Positions 20,818-33,300 of a stretch of DNA of 37,340 nt are shown one piece after another. Within the stretch, counting starts at the first letter, position 1, and each line of letters starts with the position of its first letter. Position numbers and translations under genes: made by a program. Under the pieces are notes generated by a model that saw only the letters and a program-made list of their open reading frames with translations, made no database searches and was not told the origin of the DNA. Source of the DNA: a virus; the IMG/VR virus record IMGVR_UViG_3300002460_000094, positions 1-37,340 of that record. One strand, 5' to 3'.

Positions 20818-22040
20818 GGCGCTGGGCGTGGCTCGCGGTGCTGCTGCTCGTCGGCCTGCCGTCCCCTGCGGCAGCTCAGTGCGGCGTCTACAAGACGTGG
20901 GCGACTCACGAGGTTCTCACGACCGACCACATTAACGCTGCCTTCACGCGCACGGTGACGGCCAACGTGCCGACGTGCGCGGACGACTACTCCGCGACGA
21001 CGACCCAGATGCGGACGACGACCGATCCGTACCCGTCGAGCTCGGAGTCGCTTCCCACCACGCTGGCGGGCGAGCTCGAGCGCATCCGCTACCAGCTCCT
21101 CGCGCTCTCGGGGAAGACGTACTGGTATCAGGTCATGGACAACTCCGTGGCCAAGGACGTGCCCAAGCACTGGGGCGCGACCTACACCCTCTTCTCGGAG
21201 AGCTCGGATCCCGCGACGGCGTCGATCGGCTCTGACGTGCTCGCCCTGTACGCGAAGGACGATGGCGGGGGCGCCACCGTGCTGGCGTACAAGGACTCGA
21301 CCGGTAGCGTTTCGACCCTGACGGGCGCCTCGTCCTCCTACGGCAGCGCCGTGACGGTGAACCTCAAGATCATCCGCAACGGCGCCACGCCCACCACGAA
21401 ACTTGACGTGACCGCAGACCGGCTGAGCGTCGAGGGGGCCATCAAGGCGACCTATAGCGTCACGATCGACGCCACGACGACGGGCGCCAACGCGCTCGAC
21501 ACGGGAGCGCTCGCCAACAACACGCTCTACTACGTGTGGGCGATCCGCAACCCGAGCACCGGGACCTTCGCCGGGCTGGCCTCAACGTCGGAGAGCAGCC
21601 CCAGTATGCCCACGGGGTACACGAAGAAGCGCCTCCTCGGGGCCTTCCGCACGGACGGCTCGGCGCAGTTCCTGGACGGCATCCAGCGCGACAACATCTT
21701 CTTCTACACCACGCCATTCCTTGTGGCGACCAACACGACCGTCACGACGGCCACGGCTCTTTCCCTCTCTCCATCTGTGCCAGCCACTACCGCCAGGGCG
21801 GTTTACGTCACCCCGGTGAACGTCGGCGGCGGGGGCGCGCTCTTTCTGCACTGGCAGAATTTCGCCACGGTGTCATCGGCTGGCGTTCCAGTCACCACCC
21901 TGTCGAGCACCACGACCGCAGGCATCACGACGCGCGTGCCAACCTACGGGGCCGTGACATCGACGATCTACTACGCCTGGAGCGTCGCGTCGGGACTCTC
22001 GATCTACCTCGACGGCTGGGAAATCCAGTGGAAGGACTAA
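20814..22040 (+). CDS. Sec-exported tail-fibre-like protein 2
   Basis: A clear signal peptide (MRRWAWLAVLLLVGLPSP, AAA|Q, predicted cleavage after residue 21) precedes a tail-fibre N-terminal motif: YKTWATHEVLTTDHINAAFT, like the 'F.tGevLta.dlNaaF' start of many phage tail fibres. LERIRYQLLALSGKTYWYQ follows, and the rest is a long Ser/Thr/Ala-rich beta region. Only two cysteines, C23 and one in VPTCADD, both in the mature part. ATG 20814 overlaps the nozzle stop (ATGA). A fibre made in the cytoplasm should not need Sec export, so the combination is anomalous. Confidence 0.7.
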   Translation: MRRWAWLAVLLLVGLPSPAAAQCGVYKTWATHEVLTTDHINAAFTRTVTANVPTCADDYSATTTQMRTTTDPYPSSSESLPTTLAGELERIRYQLLALSGKTYWYQVMDNSVAKDVPKHWGATYTLFSESSDPATASIGSDVLALYAKDDGGGATVLAYKDSTGSVSTLTGASSSYGSAVTVNLKIIRNGATPTTKLDVTADRLSVEGAIKATYSVTIDATTTGANALDTGALANNTLYYVWAIRNPSTGTFAGLASTSESSPSMPTGYTKKRLLGAFRTDGSAQFLDGIQRDNIFFYTTPFLVATNTTVTTATALSLSPSVPATTARAVYVTPVNVGGGGALFLHWQNFATVSSAGVPVTTLSSTTTAGITTRVPTYGAVTSTIYYAWSVASGLSIYLDGWEIQWKD

Positions 22041-22044
22041 CGTA

Positions 22045-22971
22045 ATGATCGCAGAACTCGCGCCCCTCGCCCTGCCATATGTCGGGCTGCTGGTCGCCCC
22101 GCTCTTCGGGTACATGGCGGCCATCGCCGCCGTGGGCGTCGGGCTCCAGGCCTACGGCGTGGCGTCGATGCCCTCGGGCAAGCTCTCGACCGCCCAGCGG
22201 CGCGAGATGGAGATTCAGACGGGCCGCGCCGACGAGCAGTTCGCGCTCCAGAAGATGCTCCAGCCCTTCCTGCTCGAGCAGATGGGCCTCGAAGCGGACT
22301 ACAGCCCCTCTGGCTCGATCCGGGGACTCAAGAAGCGGGCGCCGACGACCGCCGAGGCCCGCGCGGAGAAGATCAAGGCGGCGGCCGAAGAGAAGGTGCT
22401 CGCTGGGCTTGAGGGCCGGCTAGATCTGGACCCGGCCGCCACGCGGGCGCTCAACGAGGACGAGGCGCGCCAGGAGGAGTACCTCGCCCGCTCGCTGGGC
22501 CCCGACTTCCGCCTCGCCTCCGGGGGCGCCACGGCGCTCTCGAAGGGCCGGGAGGGACGCCGCATCACGGAGAGCGCCATCCGCCGCGGCGAGATGACCG
22601 CCGCCGAGGCCATCGCCCAGGGCCGCATCGCCAACGAGGAGCGCAACCGCGCCGTGACCCTTGGCATCCTGCGCGGGATGCCACAGGACCTCGCCACGAT
22701 CAACGCCGCCTCGGCGAGCCTCTACCCGAGCGAGCTGTCGAACCTCGAGTACCAGCGGCAGGCGAGCCTCGCTGGAGGCTACGCCGGCCTGGGGGGCGGC
22801 ATCCTGAAAGGTGCTGCGCTCCTCTACGGGATGCAGCAGGGGCGTGCCACGAAGCCGGGCGCGCCCGGGGCCACCAGCGAGCCGCTCTACGACCGCTCGG
22901 CGTTCGAGGAGCATCGCGCGGGCGAGCGCGCGGCATTCACGCGGCCCGAAGACACCTACTGGGAGAGGTAG
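22045..22971 (+). CDS. Internal virion/ejection protein (T7 gp14-like position)
   Basis: The 308-residue protein begins with a hydrophobic segment (ALPYVGLLVAPLFGYMAAIA) and continues as a long helical, Ala/Glu/Arg-rich protein with RREMEIQTGRADEQFALQKM. This matches the shape of small internal virion proteins that insert into the envelope during DNA ejection. ATG 22045 has GGAAGGA upstream. It precedes two more internal protein candidates, as in T7-like gene order. The call is from position and architecture. Confidence 0.6.
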   Translation: MIAELAPLALPYVGLLVAPLFGYMAAIAAVGVGLQAYGVASMPSGKLSTAQRREMEIQTGRADEQFALQKMLQPFLLEQMGLEADYSPSGSIRGLKKRAPTTAEARAEKIKAAAEEKVLAGLEGRLDLDPAATRALNEDEARQEEYLARSLGPDFRLASGGATALSKGREGRRITESAIRRGEMTAAEAIAQGRIANEERNRAVTLGILRGMPQDLATINAASASLYPSELSNLEYQRQASLAGGYAGLGGGILKGAALLYGMQQGRATKPGAPGATSEPLYDRSAFEEHRAGERAAFTRPEDTYWER

Positions 22972-22974
22972 GCC

Positions 22975-24315
22975 ATGGCCAGAGGACGCGGGATCGAGGC
23001 GGGGATGATCGGGCCAGGGGCCGTCCTGGCCCAGGTCGGCGAGGACATCGCCGGCGCGGCCGACATCGGCGCCAGAGCGTTCGACCGCTCGCGGCGCACG
23101 GCATGGGCGGAGCAGGAGCAGGAGTTCAGCCAGGGCCTCCGCACGAGCCAGGAGGGGCGCGAAGCCCAGAAATTCGACATGGCGAAGGCCCTGCACCCCG
23201 CCCTGCTCCGCAAGACGATGACGGAGGCCGACGTCGCCGAGGAGAACTACCGCCAGAAGATCGAGGAAGCCGGGCGCAAGACGCAGGCCCGGAAACTGAC
23301 GGCCGATCTGCTCGACCGCGCCCAGCAGGGCACGGCCTCGTCCGAGGATCTGCTCCTGGGTCTGACCAATGTCTCGTGGCTGAGCGGCAATCATGAGGGG
23401 TTCGCCAAGGGGATGAAAGACCTCACCACGCTCCAGGAGAAAAGCGAGCGCGGCTCGGCGTTGAACGCTGCCGTGCGTGGGACGGCCCCCGCGTGGGCCA
23501 AGGCCATGCGCTCAGGGAGCGTGGAGGACTGGACCGAGTTCCTCATCAAGTTGGAGGACCACCCGAAGGCCGCCGGGACCACCTGGGTGGCCGGCGCCCT
23601 GAAGTACGCGATGGAGCAGGTGTACGCCAACCAGCTCCCGGGCCCCGCGCTCGAAGCCATGCAGCGGTGGATGGTCCTGCAAACCGACCTCAAGAGCTCC
23701 GACGCGGCGTGGGACCGCGTGATGCAGGAGTCGCCCGACGCCCTGCGCTACTTCACGAAGAACCCGGGGCAGATCCCCTCGACCGTGACGAAGGCGAGAG
23801 AGGTCGCGTTCGCGGGCCAGAAGAAAGCCGCCGAGGAGGGGGCCGTCCTGCCCGGCAAGCTCGCCGTCGAGCGCGTGAAGGGCGAGGAGGCCCGCGCCAC
23901 AGAGAAGGTCAAGGGGACAGAGCAGCGGACGACGCGGACGGCGGCCGACACGGCGGGCGCCAGGGCGATCCTCCAGGCGGCACAGCGAGAGCTCGACTCC
24001 TTGATCCGCGCGAAGTCAACGGGGCTCATGAGCGTCGAGGAGTCGAAGCGGCTGGCCAACGACATCCTCGCGGCCCGCGCTCGGGTCAAGAGCGCCGAGG
24101 ATCAGCTCCGCGGCCTCGAGAAGACCGGCACCACGTCGGGCCCGAAGGGCGTGCGAGCCGATGCACTGAACGAGATTGATCGCGTGGCGTCCCAGTTCCG
24201 GAACTTGGCCGACGCCGCCGCCAACCTCAACCGCTGGCGGTCGGCGGGCAAGATCTCGCCCGAGGAGTACGACGCGGCCCTGAGCAAGCAGCGGCAGCGG
24301 TTCGGGGGCCAGTAG
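22975..24315 (+). CDS. Internal virion/ejection protein (T7 gp15-like position)
   Basis: The 446-residue product is almost all helical, with long Ala/Glu/Lys/Arg stretches (AEENYRQKIEEAGRKTQARK, AVERVKGEEARATEKVKG) and no cysteine that I can see. GGAGAGG precedes ATG 22975. Large helical proteins between the nozzle and the gp16-like protein form the periplasmic tunnel in T7-like phages. Sequence identity to T7 gp15 is not evident, so this is a positional assignment. Confidence 0.55.
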   Translation: MARGRGIEAGMIGPGAVLAQVGEDIAGAADIGARAFDRSRRTAWAEQEQEFSQGLRTSQEGREAQKFDMAKALHPALLRKTMTEADVAEENYRQKIEEAGRKTQARKLTADLLDRAQQGTASSEDLLLGLTNVSWLSGNHEGFAKGMKDLTTLQEKSERGSALNAAVRGTAPAWAKAMRSGSVEDWTEFLIKLEDHPKAAGTTWVAGALKYAMEQVYANQLPGPALEAMQRWMVLQTDLKSSDAAWDRVMQESPDALRYFTKNPGQIPSTVTKAREVAFAGQKKAAEEGAVLPGKLAVERVKGEEARATEKVKGTEQRTTRTAADTAGARAILQAAQRELDSLIRAKSTGLMSVEESKRLANDILAARARVKSAEDQLRGLEKTGTTSGPKGVRADALNEIDRVASQFRNLADAAANLNRWRSAGKISPEEYDAALSKQRQRFGGQ

Positions 24316-24318
24316 CGC

Positions 24319-27300
24319 ATGGCGCTCCGCCTCGAGCTTGACTACCGGCCGGCCGAGGCGGAGGAGCAGCCCGCCGCCGACACATCGCTGTCGCTCGACT
24401 ACGAGCCGATCCCCGAGCCCGAGGACATCTCGACGCTTGCCCAGGTCCCGGGCGCCCTCAAGGACACCGCCGGGCAGGTCGGGGCTGTGCTCGCGTCGCC
24501 TGGCAAGGCTGTCGCCGATCTGATTCTGCACCCCACCGAGCCGGCCAAGGATCTCGGGCGCCGCGTAGTGGGGGCGGTCAGGGGAGCCGCAGAGGCCGTG
24601 CCGGCCGCCGTCGTCGAGATCGGGAAGGCGGCGGCACCGTTCGCGGCAGGGATTCAGACGGAACGGCAACCGCCAGACCGTGAATCCGTCACGGCCGAAG
24701 AGGTCGAGCGCCGAGCGGCAGAATCGCGTGCGCGCTTCGCCTCGACCCTGGGTCCGCCGCCACAGATCCCTGGTGCCCCCGACCCCCTGACGCAACCGGA
24801 GGCCTTCGCCGACTACGTGAAGGCAGGCCGCGGCCCTTCCGCTCAGGAGCGGGCTCGCGAGCACACTCGCCGGCGGCAGGCCGGTGAGGTTCCCTCCACG
24901 CCCGTAGAGCGTCTAGGCGATGTGCTCGTCGAGGCCCTGAAGAAACACCGCTACGTCGGCGACGTCGCCGGCGGCGCGTATTCGACGGCGCAGGGTGTCG
25001 CAGCCTCTCTGCCATGGCTCATGGGTACGGACACCGCAGTCGGCAAGATCGGCGAGGAGTTCGCCGCCAGGATCGGCGACGTCGTGGAGCGTCTCCAGCC
25101 GGAGGACCCGGGATTCTTGGACGCCCTTGCGGCCGGTTTCGGCTCCATGGCGACGTTCTTCATCCCGGGCGTAGCTTCGGCCAAGGCCCTGCAACTGGTC
25201 GCCAAGGCATCCCCGCGACTCGCGGCGTGGTCCGGAGCTGGCGTCATGGCTGTGATGGAGGCGGCGACCGAGGCTGGCTCATCGTTCGACCAGCTCGTCG
25301 GCGAGGGCGTTCCGGAGCCCGAAGCCGCGAGCCGGGCCAACCGAGTCTTCTGGCAGAACATGGTGCTCCTGTGGGTCACGAACCGCTTCGGCGTGCTGGC
25401 CGAGAAAGGTGGCGCCGTCGCTAAGACCCTTAAGGGTGCCGCGATGGAGGGGACGCAGGAGGCCGGCCAAGAACTGATCCAGATGGCGCAGGAGGGGGGC
25501 GTGACGACCCGCGGCGTCGTGGAGCGTGCCGCGACCCCGGAGGGTGCCAAGCGTGTCGCTACGGCCGGTGCCGTCGGTGTCATCGTGGGCGGCGTCGCTG
25601 GCGGCGGCAGGGCCCTAGTCGAGGGACGAGAGGAGGCGCCACCGCGATCCTTGCCGCCAAGCCCTCCGCCGCCTCCTGGGAGCGAGGAGCAGACCCGACC
25701 GGCACCGCCCACGAAGGTCGCCGAGGACGTGATCGCCAAAGCCAAGGAGGCGACGGCGCGCGCCGGAGCCGCCGTCTCTCGGATCGAAGACCTCGCCGCC
25801 AAGGCGGCTGAGCCCCCGCCGCTTGCGGTGTCGCCGCAGGAGGAGCCCGCGCCGACCCCGGAGGCCCCGGCGGTAGTTACCCCGCAAGTTCCCCCAGGTC
25901 CAATCGTCGAGATCCCGCGGCCCGGCGTCTCCGCCATCGAGCCGGGACAGGTCCAGGGGACTCTCGTGCCGCCGACACCGGACGAGACGGCGGCACTCGT
26001 CGAGCGGGCCAGGGAGTTGGTGGAGGAGATCGGCAGCGAGCCGCTGTCCTCGGACGCCGAGGCGCTGCCCGGCGTGCTCGAGCTCCGCGACCGCCTCCGT
26101 GGTCGCCTCGAGGAGCTTCCCCGAGACGCCCCGGAGCGCGCCGCAGTCGCCGCGGCGCTGGAATCGTTGCCGGTCGAGCAGGTGCGCGAGCCGCCGACCC
26201 CCAAGGGCATCCAGATCAGGGGCGGCAAGATCGTGCGTCCTGGGGCCCCCACGGGCCGTGTGGCCCCCGTTGTCTGGAGGGGCTGGCAGCAGGGCGTGGG
26301 CTCACAGCCGCCCGTGCCATTATGGAACCTCACGGAGGCCGTCGGGGACAAGCCTGCGGGCGACACGGTCTCGTCCGAGACGATCCGGAGGCTCGGCTTC
26401 GAGCCTCCAGTGCCACCGGAGCCTCCTCCAGCCACGCGCATCCGGATCGAGGGCGGCAAGGTCGTCAAGCCGACCGTCGAGACGGTGAGGACTCCCGCGC
26501 TGGAGGAGCCGCCTGAGATCACGGCGTCCGCAGGTCAGGTCGCGCCAGTCGTGGCGCCGCCAGGCCCAGAAGCCCCCGTCTTCGACAAGGACGCCGCCGC
26601 CGCCGCCCTGAAGCGCCTCCGGGAGAAGTTCAAGGCCGCGGGTATGGCTTTGGGCGGCGAGGGCGTGGACTTCTCCGTCATCCCCGACCTCGTGGCCTAC
26701 GGCGGGACGCTCTATGACGCCGGACTGCGCGACTACCCCGCGTGGTCGGAGCGGATGCTCGCCGACATCGACCAGAGCGTCGGCGATTACCTCGAGCAGG
26801 TGTTCGGCCTCATCAAGACCCACCACGCGAAGGTGACGGCGGCGCGAGCGCCACGAGGAGGTGAGACCCGTGCGGCTCCCGAAACGAGACCAGAACCCGG
26901 CCCGCCCGTCGGGCCTGAGCAGCCTGGGCCTCCAGATCAAGGACCACTGGAAACGCTTCCGCCCGGCGATGTATCGGGGGCTCCAGAAGGCGGGCGACCT
27001 GGACCGGAGCGTGCTCCAGGCGCAGAACCAGACCGCGGACGCGCTGGCGAGCCTGCTCCAGAAGGGGCTCCAGGAGAACCTGGCGTGGGAGGCGGTGAGG
27101 CAGGAGTGGGCCTTCCTGCCCTCGGAGAGAGAGGAGCCGAACCTGCCGAGGGGGCGGCAGCCGGGCGTCCCCCGCAGCCCGACCCTCGCTCCCGCACCGA
27201 GCCCCACCACCCCACCACCCCCGGCCGCGACTACCGCATCACCGACGCCGACCGGCTTGGAGAGGGCGGTCCCAAGGCGAAGTACCGGGCCAACGTCGCC

Positions 27301-30300
27301 GCCATCCGGCTTCTGAAGCAGCTCGAGGCCGAACAGCGCGAGGCCACCCCGGACGAGCAGGCCGTCCTCGTCAAGTACGTCGGCTGGGGCGGGCTGAAGA
27401 CCGTGTTCGACCCGACCCACGGGCGGTCGTGGGGGAAGAAGTCCGAGTGGGCGGACGAGCACAAGGAGTTGAGGGACCTCCTGGCGCCCGAGGAGTACGA
27501 GGCGGCCAACAAGACGGTCCTCAACGCCCACTACACGAGCGCCGAGGTGGTCAAAGCGGTCTGGGACGCCGTGACGCGCTTGGGCTTCACCGGGGGGCGC
27601 GTGCTGGAACCCTCTGCCGGCATCGGGCACTTCCTCGGGCTCATGCCGAACGAGGCCGCGGCAGCCTCGACGCGCACCGCCGTCGAACTGGACAGTCTGA
27701 CTGGGCGGATCCTCAAGAAACTCTATCCGCAGACCAACGTCAGAGTGGCCGGGTACGAGACGGTGCGGCTGCCCGACAACTTCTTCGACCTCGCCATCTC
27801 CAACGTGCCGTTCGGCGGGTACGGCGTCCACGACGGGACGGCCGCCGGGCGGCGCTACAAGAAGCTGGGCCTCACGCAGCTCATCCACGACTACTTCTTC
27901 GCCAAGTCCATCGACAAGGTGCGCCCCGGCGGCCTGGTGGCGTTCATCACGTCCACGGGGACGATGGACAAGCGGTCGCCCCACGTCCGGGAGTACCTGG
28001 CGCAGCACGCCGAGCTCGTGGCCGCGATCCGACTCCCCAACACGGCGTTCAAGGCGACGGCGGGGACCGAGGTCACGACGGACCTGGTGGTCCTCCAGAA
28101 GCGCGCCGCGCCGATCACGCTCGACCAGGCCCGGCTGCTGCCGTGGATGGAGTCCTCGCTCCGCGTGGTCGAGGGCTCGAACGTGCGGATGAACCGCTAC
28201 TTCGACGAGCACCCCGAGATGTTGCTGGGGACGCCGACCGTGGACGTGATGTACGCCCCCGGCGGCGAGCGGCAGGCCCGGGCCGGGCTCGCCACGGATG
28301 CCCGCGCGCTCCCGGACGCGCTCGCCCAGGTCATCGCCGGCCTGCCGGCGAATATCGTGACGCCCCTCGAACACCCGACGACGGATCCGAAGAACCCCAG
28401 GACCGATGACCTCGCGCCCCCCGAGGCCGGCCTCGCCAAACCCGACGGCTTCGTGCTCGGCAAGGACGGCAAGCTCTACATCTACAAGGTCGTCGCCAAG
28501 GGGAAAGAGCCCGTGATGACGCTCGCGGGCCTGGACCAGGGGCAGATCGAGCGGGTCAAGGGCATGATGGCGATTCGAGACGCCGCCCGCATGGTGCTGG
28601 TCCAGTCGAGGACGGGAACCGACGCGACGCTGGAGACGGCGCGGAAGATCCTCAACGGCACCTACGACACCTTCGTGAAGCGGTGGACCCGCCGCGGCAC
28701 CGTCCAGGGCAAGAAGAACGTCGTCATCCCGGGCTATCTGAACCAGCGCGAGAACGTCCGCGCCTTCCTCGGCGACCCCGACGGGTACTTCCTCATGGGG
28801 CTGGAGAAGTGGGATCAGGCGACCGGGGTGGCGTCCAAGACGGCCATCTTCAGCGAGCGCGTCATGCCGAGGGAGGGAGAGCGAGCTGTCTCTGCTGAGA
28901 CGGCTGAGCAGGCGCTCCTGATCTCCTTGAGCGAAACCAACCGAGTCGATTGGAGTCGGATGGCTGGGTTGACTGGCAAGACGCCAGAGGATCTTCAGGC
29001 CGGCCTCGGCGGCCGAGTGTACCGCAACCCGGAGGGGACGTGGGAGACGGACGATCAGTACCTCTCCGGCAACGTGCGCGAGAAGCTCGCAGCCGCCCGA
29101 GTCGCAGCCGAGTTTGATCCGGCGTATGCGCGGAATGTGACGGCGCTTGAGGCTGTGCAGCCCGAGGAGAAGCAGCCGCACCAGATCACCGCCACGCTCG
29201 GCGCCTCATGGATCGAGAAGGACACCGTGGCGCAGTTCGTCGGCTCGATCTTCGGCGTGAGTCAGACCCGCGTGGCCGTGGGCTACGCCGCTCCTATGAA
29301 CTACTGGAGCGTCAAGGTGGACGGCCGGACGACCTACGGCGGCTACCAGGCCACGAGCGAGTGGGGCACGGAGCGCGTCAACGGCGTCGAGCTCGTGCAG
29401 ATGGCGCTGAACCTCCAGGCGCCTGTGGTCTACGACAAGATGCCGGACGGCGGTCGCGTCCTGAATGTCGGCGCGACCGAGGCGGCCCGGAACAAGCAGG
29501 CTGCGGTCATGGATCGCTTCCAGGCGTGGATCTGGGAGGACACCGACCGCGCCGCAGCGATCGCCAAGGACTACAACGAGCGGTTCAATAGCATGCGCCT
29601 GCGGACCTTCGACGGCTCCCACCTCGAGATGCCCGGGATGTCGTCCGCCGTGACGCTCTACCCGCACCAGATGAACGCGATCTGGCGCGTCCTCCAGGGC
29701 GAGAATACGCTCCTGGCCCATGGCGTCGGCTACGGCAAGACCTACGAGATGATCGGTGCCATCATGGAGTCCAAGCGCCTCGGCCTCTCCAAGAAGGCCA
29801 TGATGGTCGTGCCGAACTCGATGGTCCAGCAAATCACCAACGACTTCTACAAGATGTACCCCGCCGCCAATCTCCTCGTTCCGGGTGAGGGCGACCTCGG
29901 CAAGGGCAAGCGCCAGACATTCATGACGCGCATCGCCACAGGCACCTGGGACGCCGTCATCGTGCCCCACAGCTCCTTCGGCCTGCTGCCGATGAGCACC
30001 GAGGCGCAGGCCTCCTTCATCCGCGAGATGATCGACGATCACAAGCGCGTCCTGATCGAGCTGGCGCTGTCGGAGGGCAAGAAGTCCCGGGTGGTGCGTC
30101 AAATCGAGGTGGCGCTCGCCCGGCTCGAAACCCAGCTCCTCGAGCTCCTGAGCGCGGAGACTAAGGACACGACGATCACCTTCGAGGAGCTGGGCGTGGA
30201 CATGCTCCTCGTGGACGAGGCGCACCGCTACAAGAACCTGCACACGGTCAGCCGGATGCGGAACGTCAAGGGGTTGCAGACCTCCAAGGCGAAGCGTGCT

Positions 30301-33300
30301 ATGGATCTGTACATCAAGACGCGCTGGATCACGCAGTTGAACGGCGGCCACGGCGTCGTTTTCTCGACCGGCACGCCGATCAGCAACACGATGGCCGAGA
30401 TGTTCACGCTCCTCCGCTATCTCGCCCCCCGGGTCATCAAGGAGCACGGCTGGAGCCACTTCGACGCCTGGGCGGGCACGTTCGGCAAGACGACGACCCA
30501 GGCCGAGATGACCGTAGCCGGCACCTACAAGGACTCGACGCGCTTCTCCGAGTTCGTGAACCTCCAGGGGATGCTGACGATGTTCCGGCAGTTCGCCGAC
30601 GTCCAGATGGACCCCAAGACGCTTGGGATTGATCTCGGGTTGCCCAGAGTACGCGGGGCGGTGCGTGAGGAAGACGAGGCGTTCGCGGCCATGACCCCCG
30701 GGCTGCCGCTACGGTATACCAGCGGGGCGCAGACGATCCTCTCGCCGATGTCGCAGGACCAGGTGGACTACATGGCTGCCCTGGCGGATCGGGCCGACGC
30801 GCTGGGCCACGTCGATCCGAAAGAGGACAACATGCTCAAGATCGGCACGGACGGGCGGAAGAACGCGCTCGACCCGAGGCTGGTCAACCCCAGGGCGGCC
30901 GAGAACCCGCAGAGTAAGGCGAACCTCGCCGTGGCCAAGGTCCACGAGATCTGGCAGCGCACGGCGGCCGACCGGAGTACGCAGCTTCTCTTCATCGACC
31001 TCTCGACGCCAAAGGCCAAGAAGGGCGCGGTCAAGGCTCCCTGGGAGATGACGCTGGAGAAGTTCGCCGCCACGCGGGGGATGAGCCCGGACGATGTTCG
31101 CGTCCGGCTCCTTCATGGGGTGGCCGTGCTCGAGGCCGTCCAGGCCGGCGAGCCCGTCACGCGCGCAGTCCTCTCCCCGCATTCCGACCTCCTCTTGGGC
31201 GACACGCAGCTCGCCCAGGAGTACAAAGAGGCCATTCGCGCCATCATGGAGGGCCGCCCGAACCCGATCCAGGCCGAGGTGGCGGACGAGGAGGAGTCGG
31301 AGGGCGACGAGGACACCTACGCCGAGACGCCCGAAGAAAAGGAGATGCGCCAAAGCGTCTACCATGAGATCCGGGCCAAGCTCATCCGGCTGGGGGTCCC
31401 GGACACAGAGATCGCCTTCGCCCACGACTTCAAGAAGAAGGCCGAGAAGCAGCAGCTCTACGACCGCGTGAACGCAGGCACCGTCCGCATCCTCCTGGGC
31501 TCCACGGACAAGATGGGGGAGGGCGTGAACGTCCAGAAGCGCCTGATCGCCCTCCACCACATCACGCCGCCGTGGAAGCCGGCCGAGATCGAGCAGCGAG
31601 ATGGGCGCATGGTGCGCCAGGGCAACGACAACCGCGAGGTCGAGATCTTCCAGTACGTGACGGAGGGGCAGGACGGCAAGATCAGTTTCGACTCCTTCAC
31701 GTGGCAGCTCCTCGAGAAGAAGGCCAGCTTCATCAAGCAGGCGCTCAGCGGCAAGATCTCCGAGGACACCGCCGAAGACGTGGGCGAGATCATCTGGGAC
31801 CCCGCCACGATCAAGGCCCTATCCACTGGCAACCCGCTCATCATCGAGCTCGAGGACGCCAAGGGGGAGTTCCGGCGACTCGGTGCCGTGCGCTCAGCGT
31901 GGGAGAACACGCGCCAGGCCAACAAGTACCGAATGGCGCTGCATGAGACGTCGATCAAGGCCCACGCCAGCCAAGTGGCCGAGCTCGAGGCCGACATCGC
32001 CGCGAGGGACGCGACTGCCGACCAGCCCTTCCGGGCCGTCGTCCAGGGGCAGGAGTACACGATCGGCGAGGGCCAGACGCGCAAAGAGCTCGTGGAGCAG
32101 GTGAATGCGCGCCTTGAGGCTGCGGTGAAGTCCGTGCCGGCATGGTCCGTCGTCAACGCGGCGCCCAAAGAGATTGGACAGTACCGCGGGCTGCGCCTCG
32201 AGGCGAGCTCGCACGATGGGTTCACGGTCGTCCTATCGCTCGCTGGTCGCGGGCGTCACACGATGGGCGTCCCATCCATCGCCAGCGCCGACGCGATCCT
32301 GCGCGGGCTGGACTCGACGCTCGTGACGGTGCGGTCCATCCTCACGGAGAAGCAGGCGCAGATCGCCGGCCTCCAGGCCGAGGTCGCCAAGCCATTCCCG
32401 CAGGCGGCGCGGCTCGCGGCGCTTCAGAAGCGCATCCCCGAGATCGAGGCCGCGCTGGGAATCAAGAAGGGCACGGCCGTCGGCCAGATCTTCACGGAGC
32501 AGGAGGCCCAGGGGGACCAAGGGGCCGAGGAGGGCGGGGCCAGCAACTTCGAGGTGGCCGTGAGTCGCATGGCCACGAGGCTCATTCGGACCGCCACGGC
32601 AGCGGCCCCCTCGACGACGGCGGCGCCCGCCGGGCCGCTGTCCCGCAAGGACGAGATGATTCGCGACCTCGGCGACGCGCTCCGGCGCATGGGGGTAGGC
32701 CAGCTCACGCTCGCCGGGGGGATCCGCAAGCTGAAGGGGTTCCTCGGCCAGTACAGCCACTTCACGGGCAACACCCGGATGAAGCAGATCACCGACGTCG
32801 AGACCTTCGCGCACGAGACGGGGCACCGCATCATGCGCGCGCTCGGGATCGGCTACCGGGAGCTCACGCCATTCAAGCGGGAGATGAAAGCACTGACGAG
32901 GCTCCTGGGGGTCAAGGGGCCGCCGATGACCGAGGGGTTCGCGGAGTTCACCCGGCTCTACCTGAACGATCCGGCCCAGGCGCAGGCCGTGGCCCCGACC
33001 TTCTTCCCGTGGTTCGAGGCGAGGCTCAGCACCCTGCCCGACCTCCGCGCGCCCCTGCTCGAGTTCCAAGCGCGCGCCGGTGCCCTCCGCGGGGCTCCGC
33101 TGCGCGAGCGGGCGCGCGCGGCCATCGCCCTCCGTCCGCGCGAGGGACTCGCGCTGCGAGAGCGGGGGCGCGAGGCGCTCTCGAACTTCGTCCAGGGGCT
33201 CTGGGACAGCTCCCTGCCGCTCAAGCAGATCCTCAAGGAGGCGGACCTCGCCGAAAACCTCCGCGCGGGCCGCGACCCCTACAAGCTGCGCCGCACCCTG

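Noticed and set aside
26850-27240. Frameshift or sequencing error splitting the giant gene
   Set aside because: The giant frame stays open throughout with no stop, and its good coding character resumes in the same frame. The frame conflict is better explained by an embedded gene with its own start signal.
26320-29181. 953-codon antisense open frame within the giant gene
   Set aside because: It is the mirror of a G+C-rich sense gene: no stop codons arise because of third-position bias. The product is Arg/His/Leu/Gly-rich with no domain, while the sense frame has clear methyltransferase and helicase motifs.
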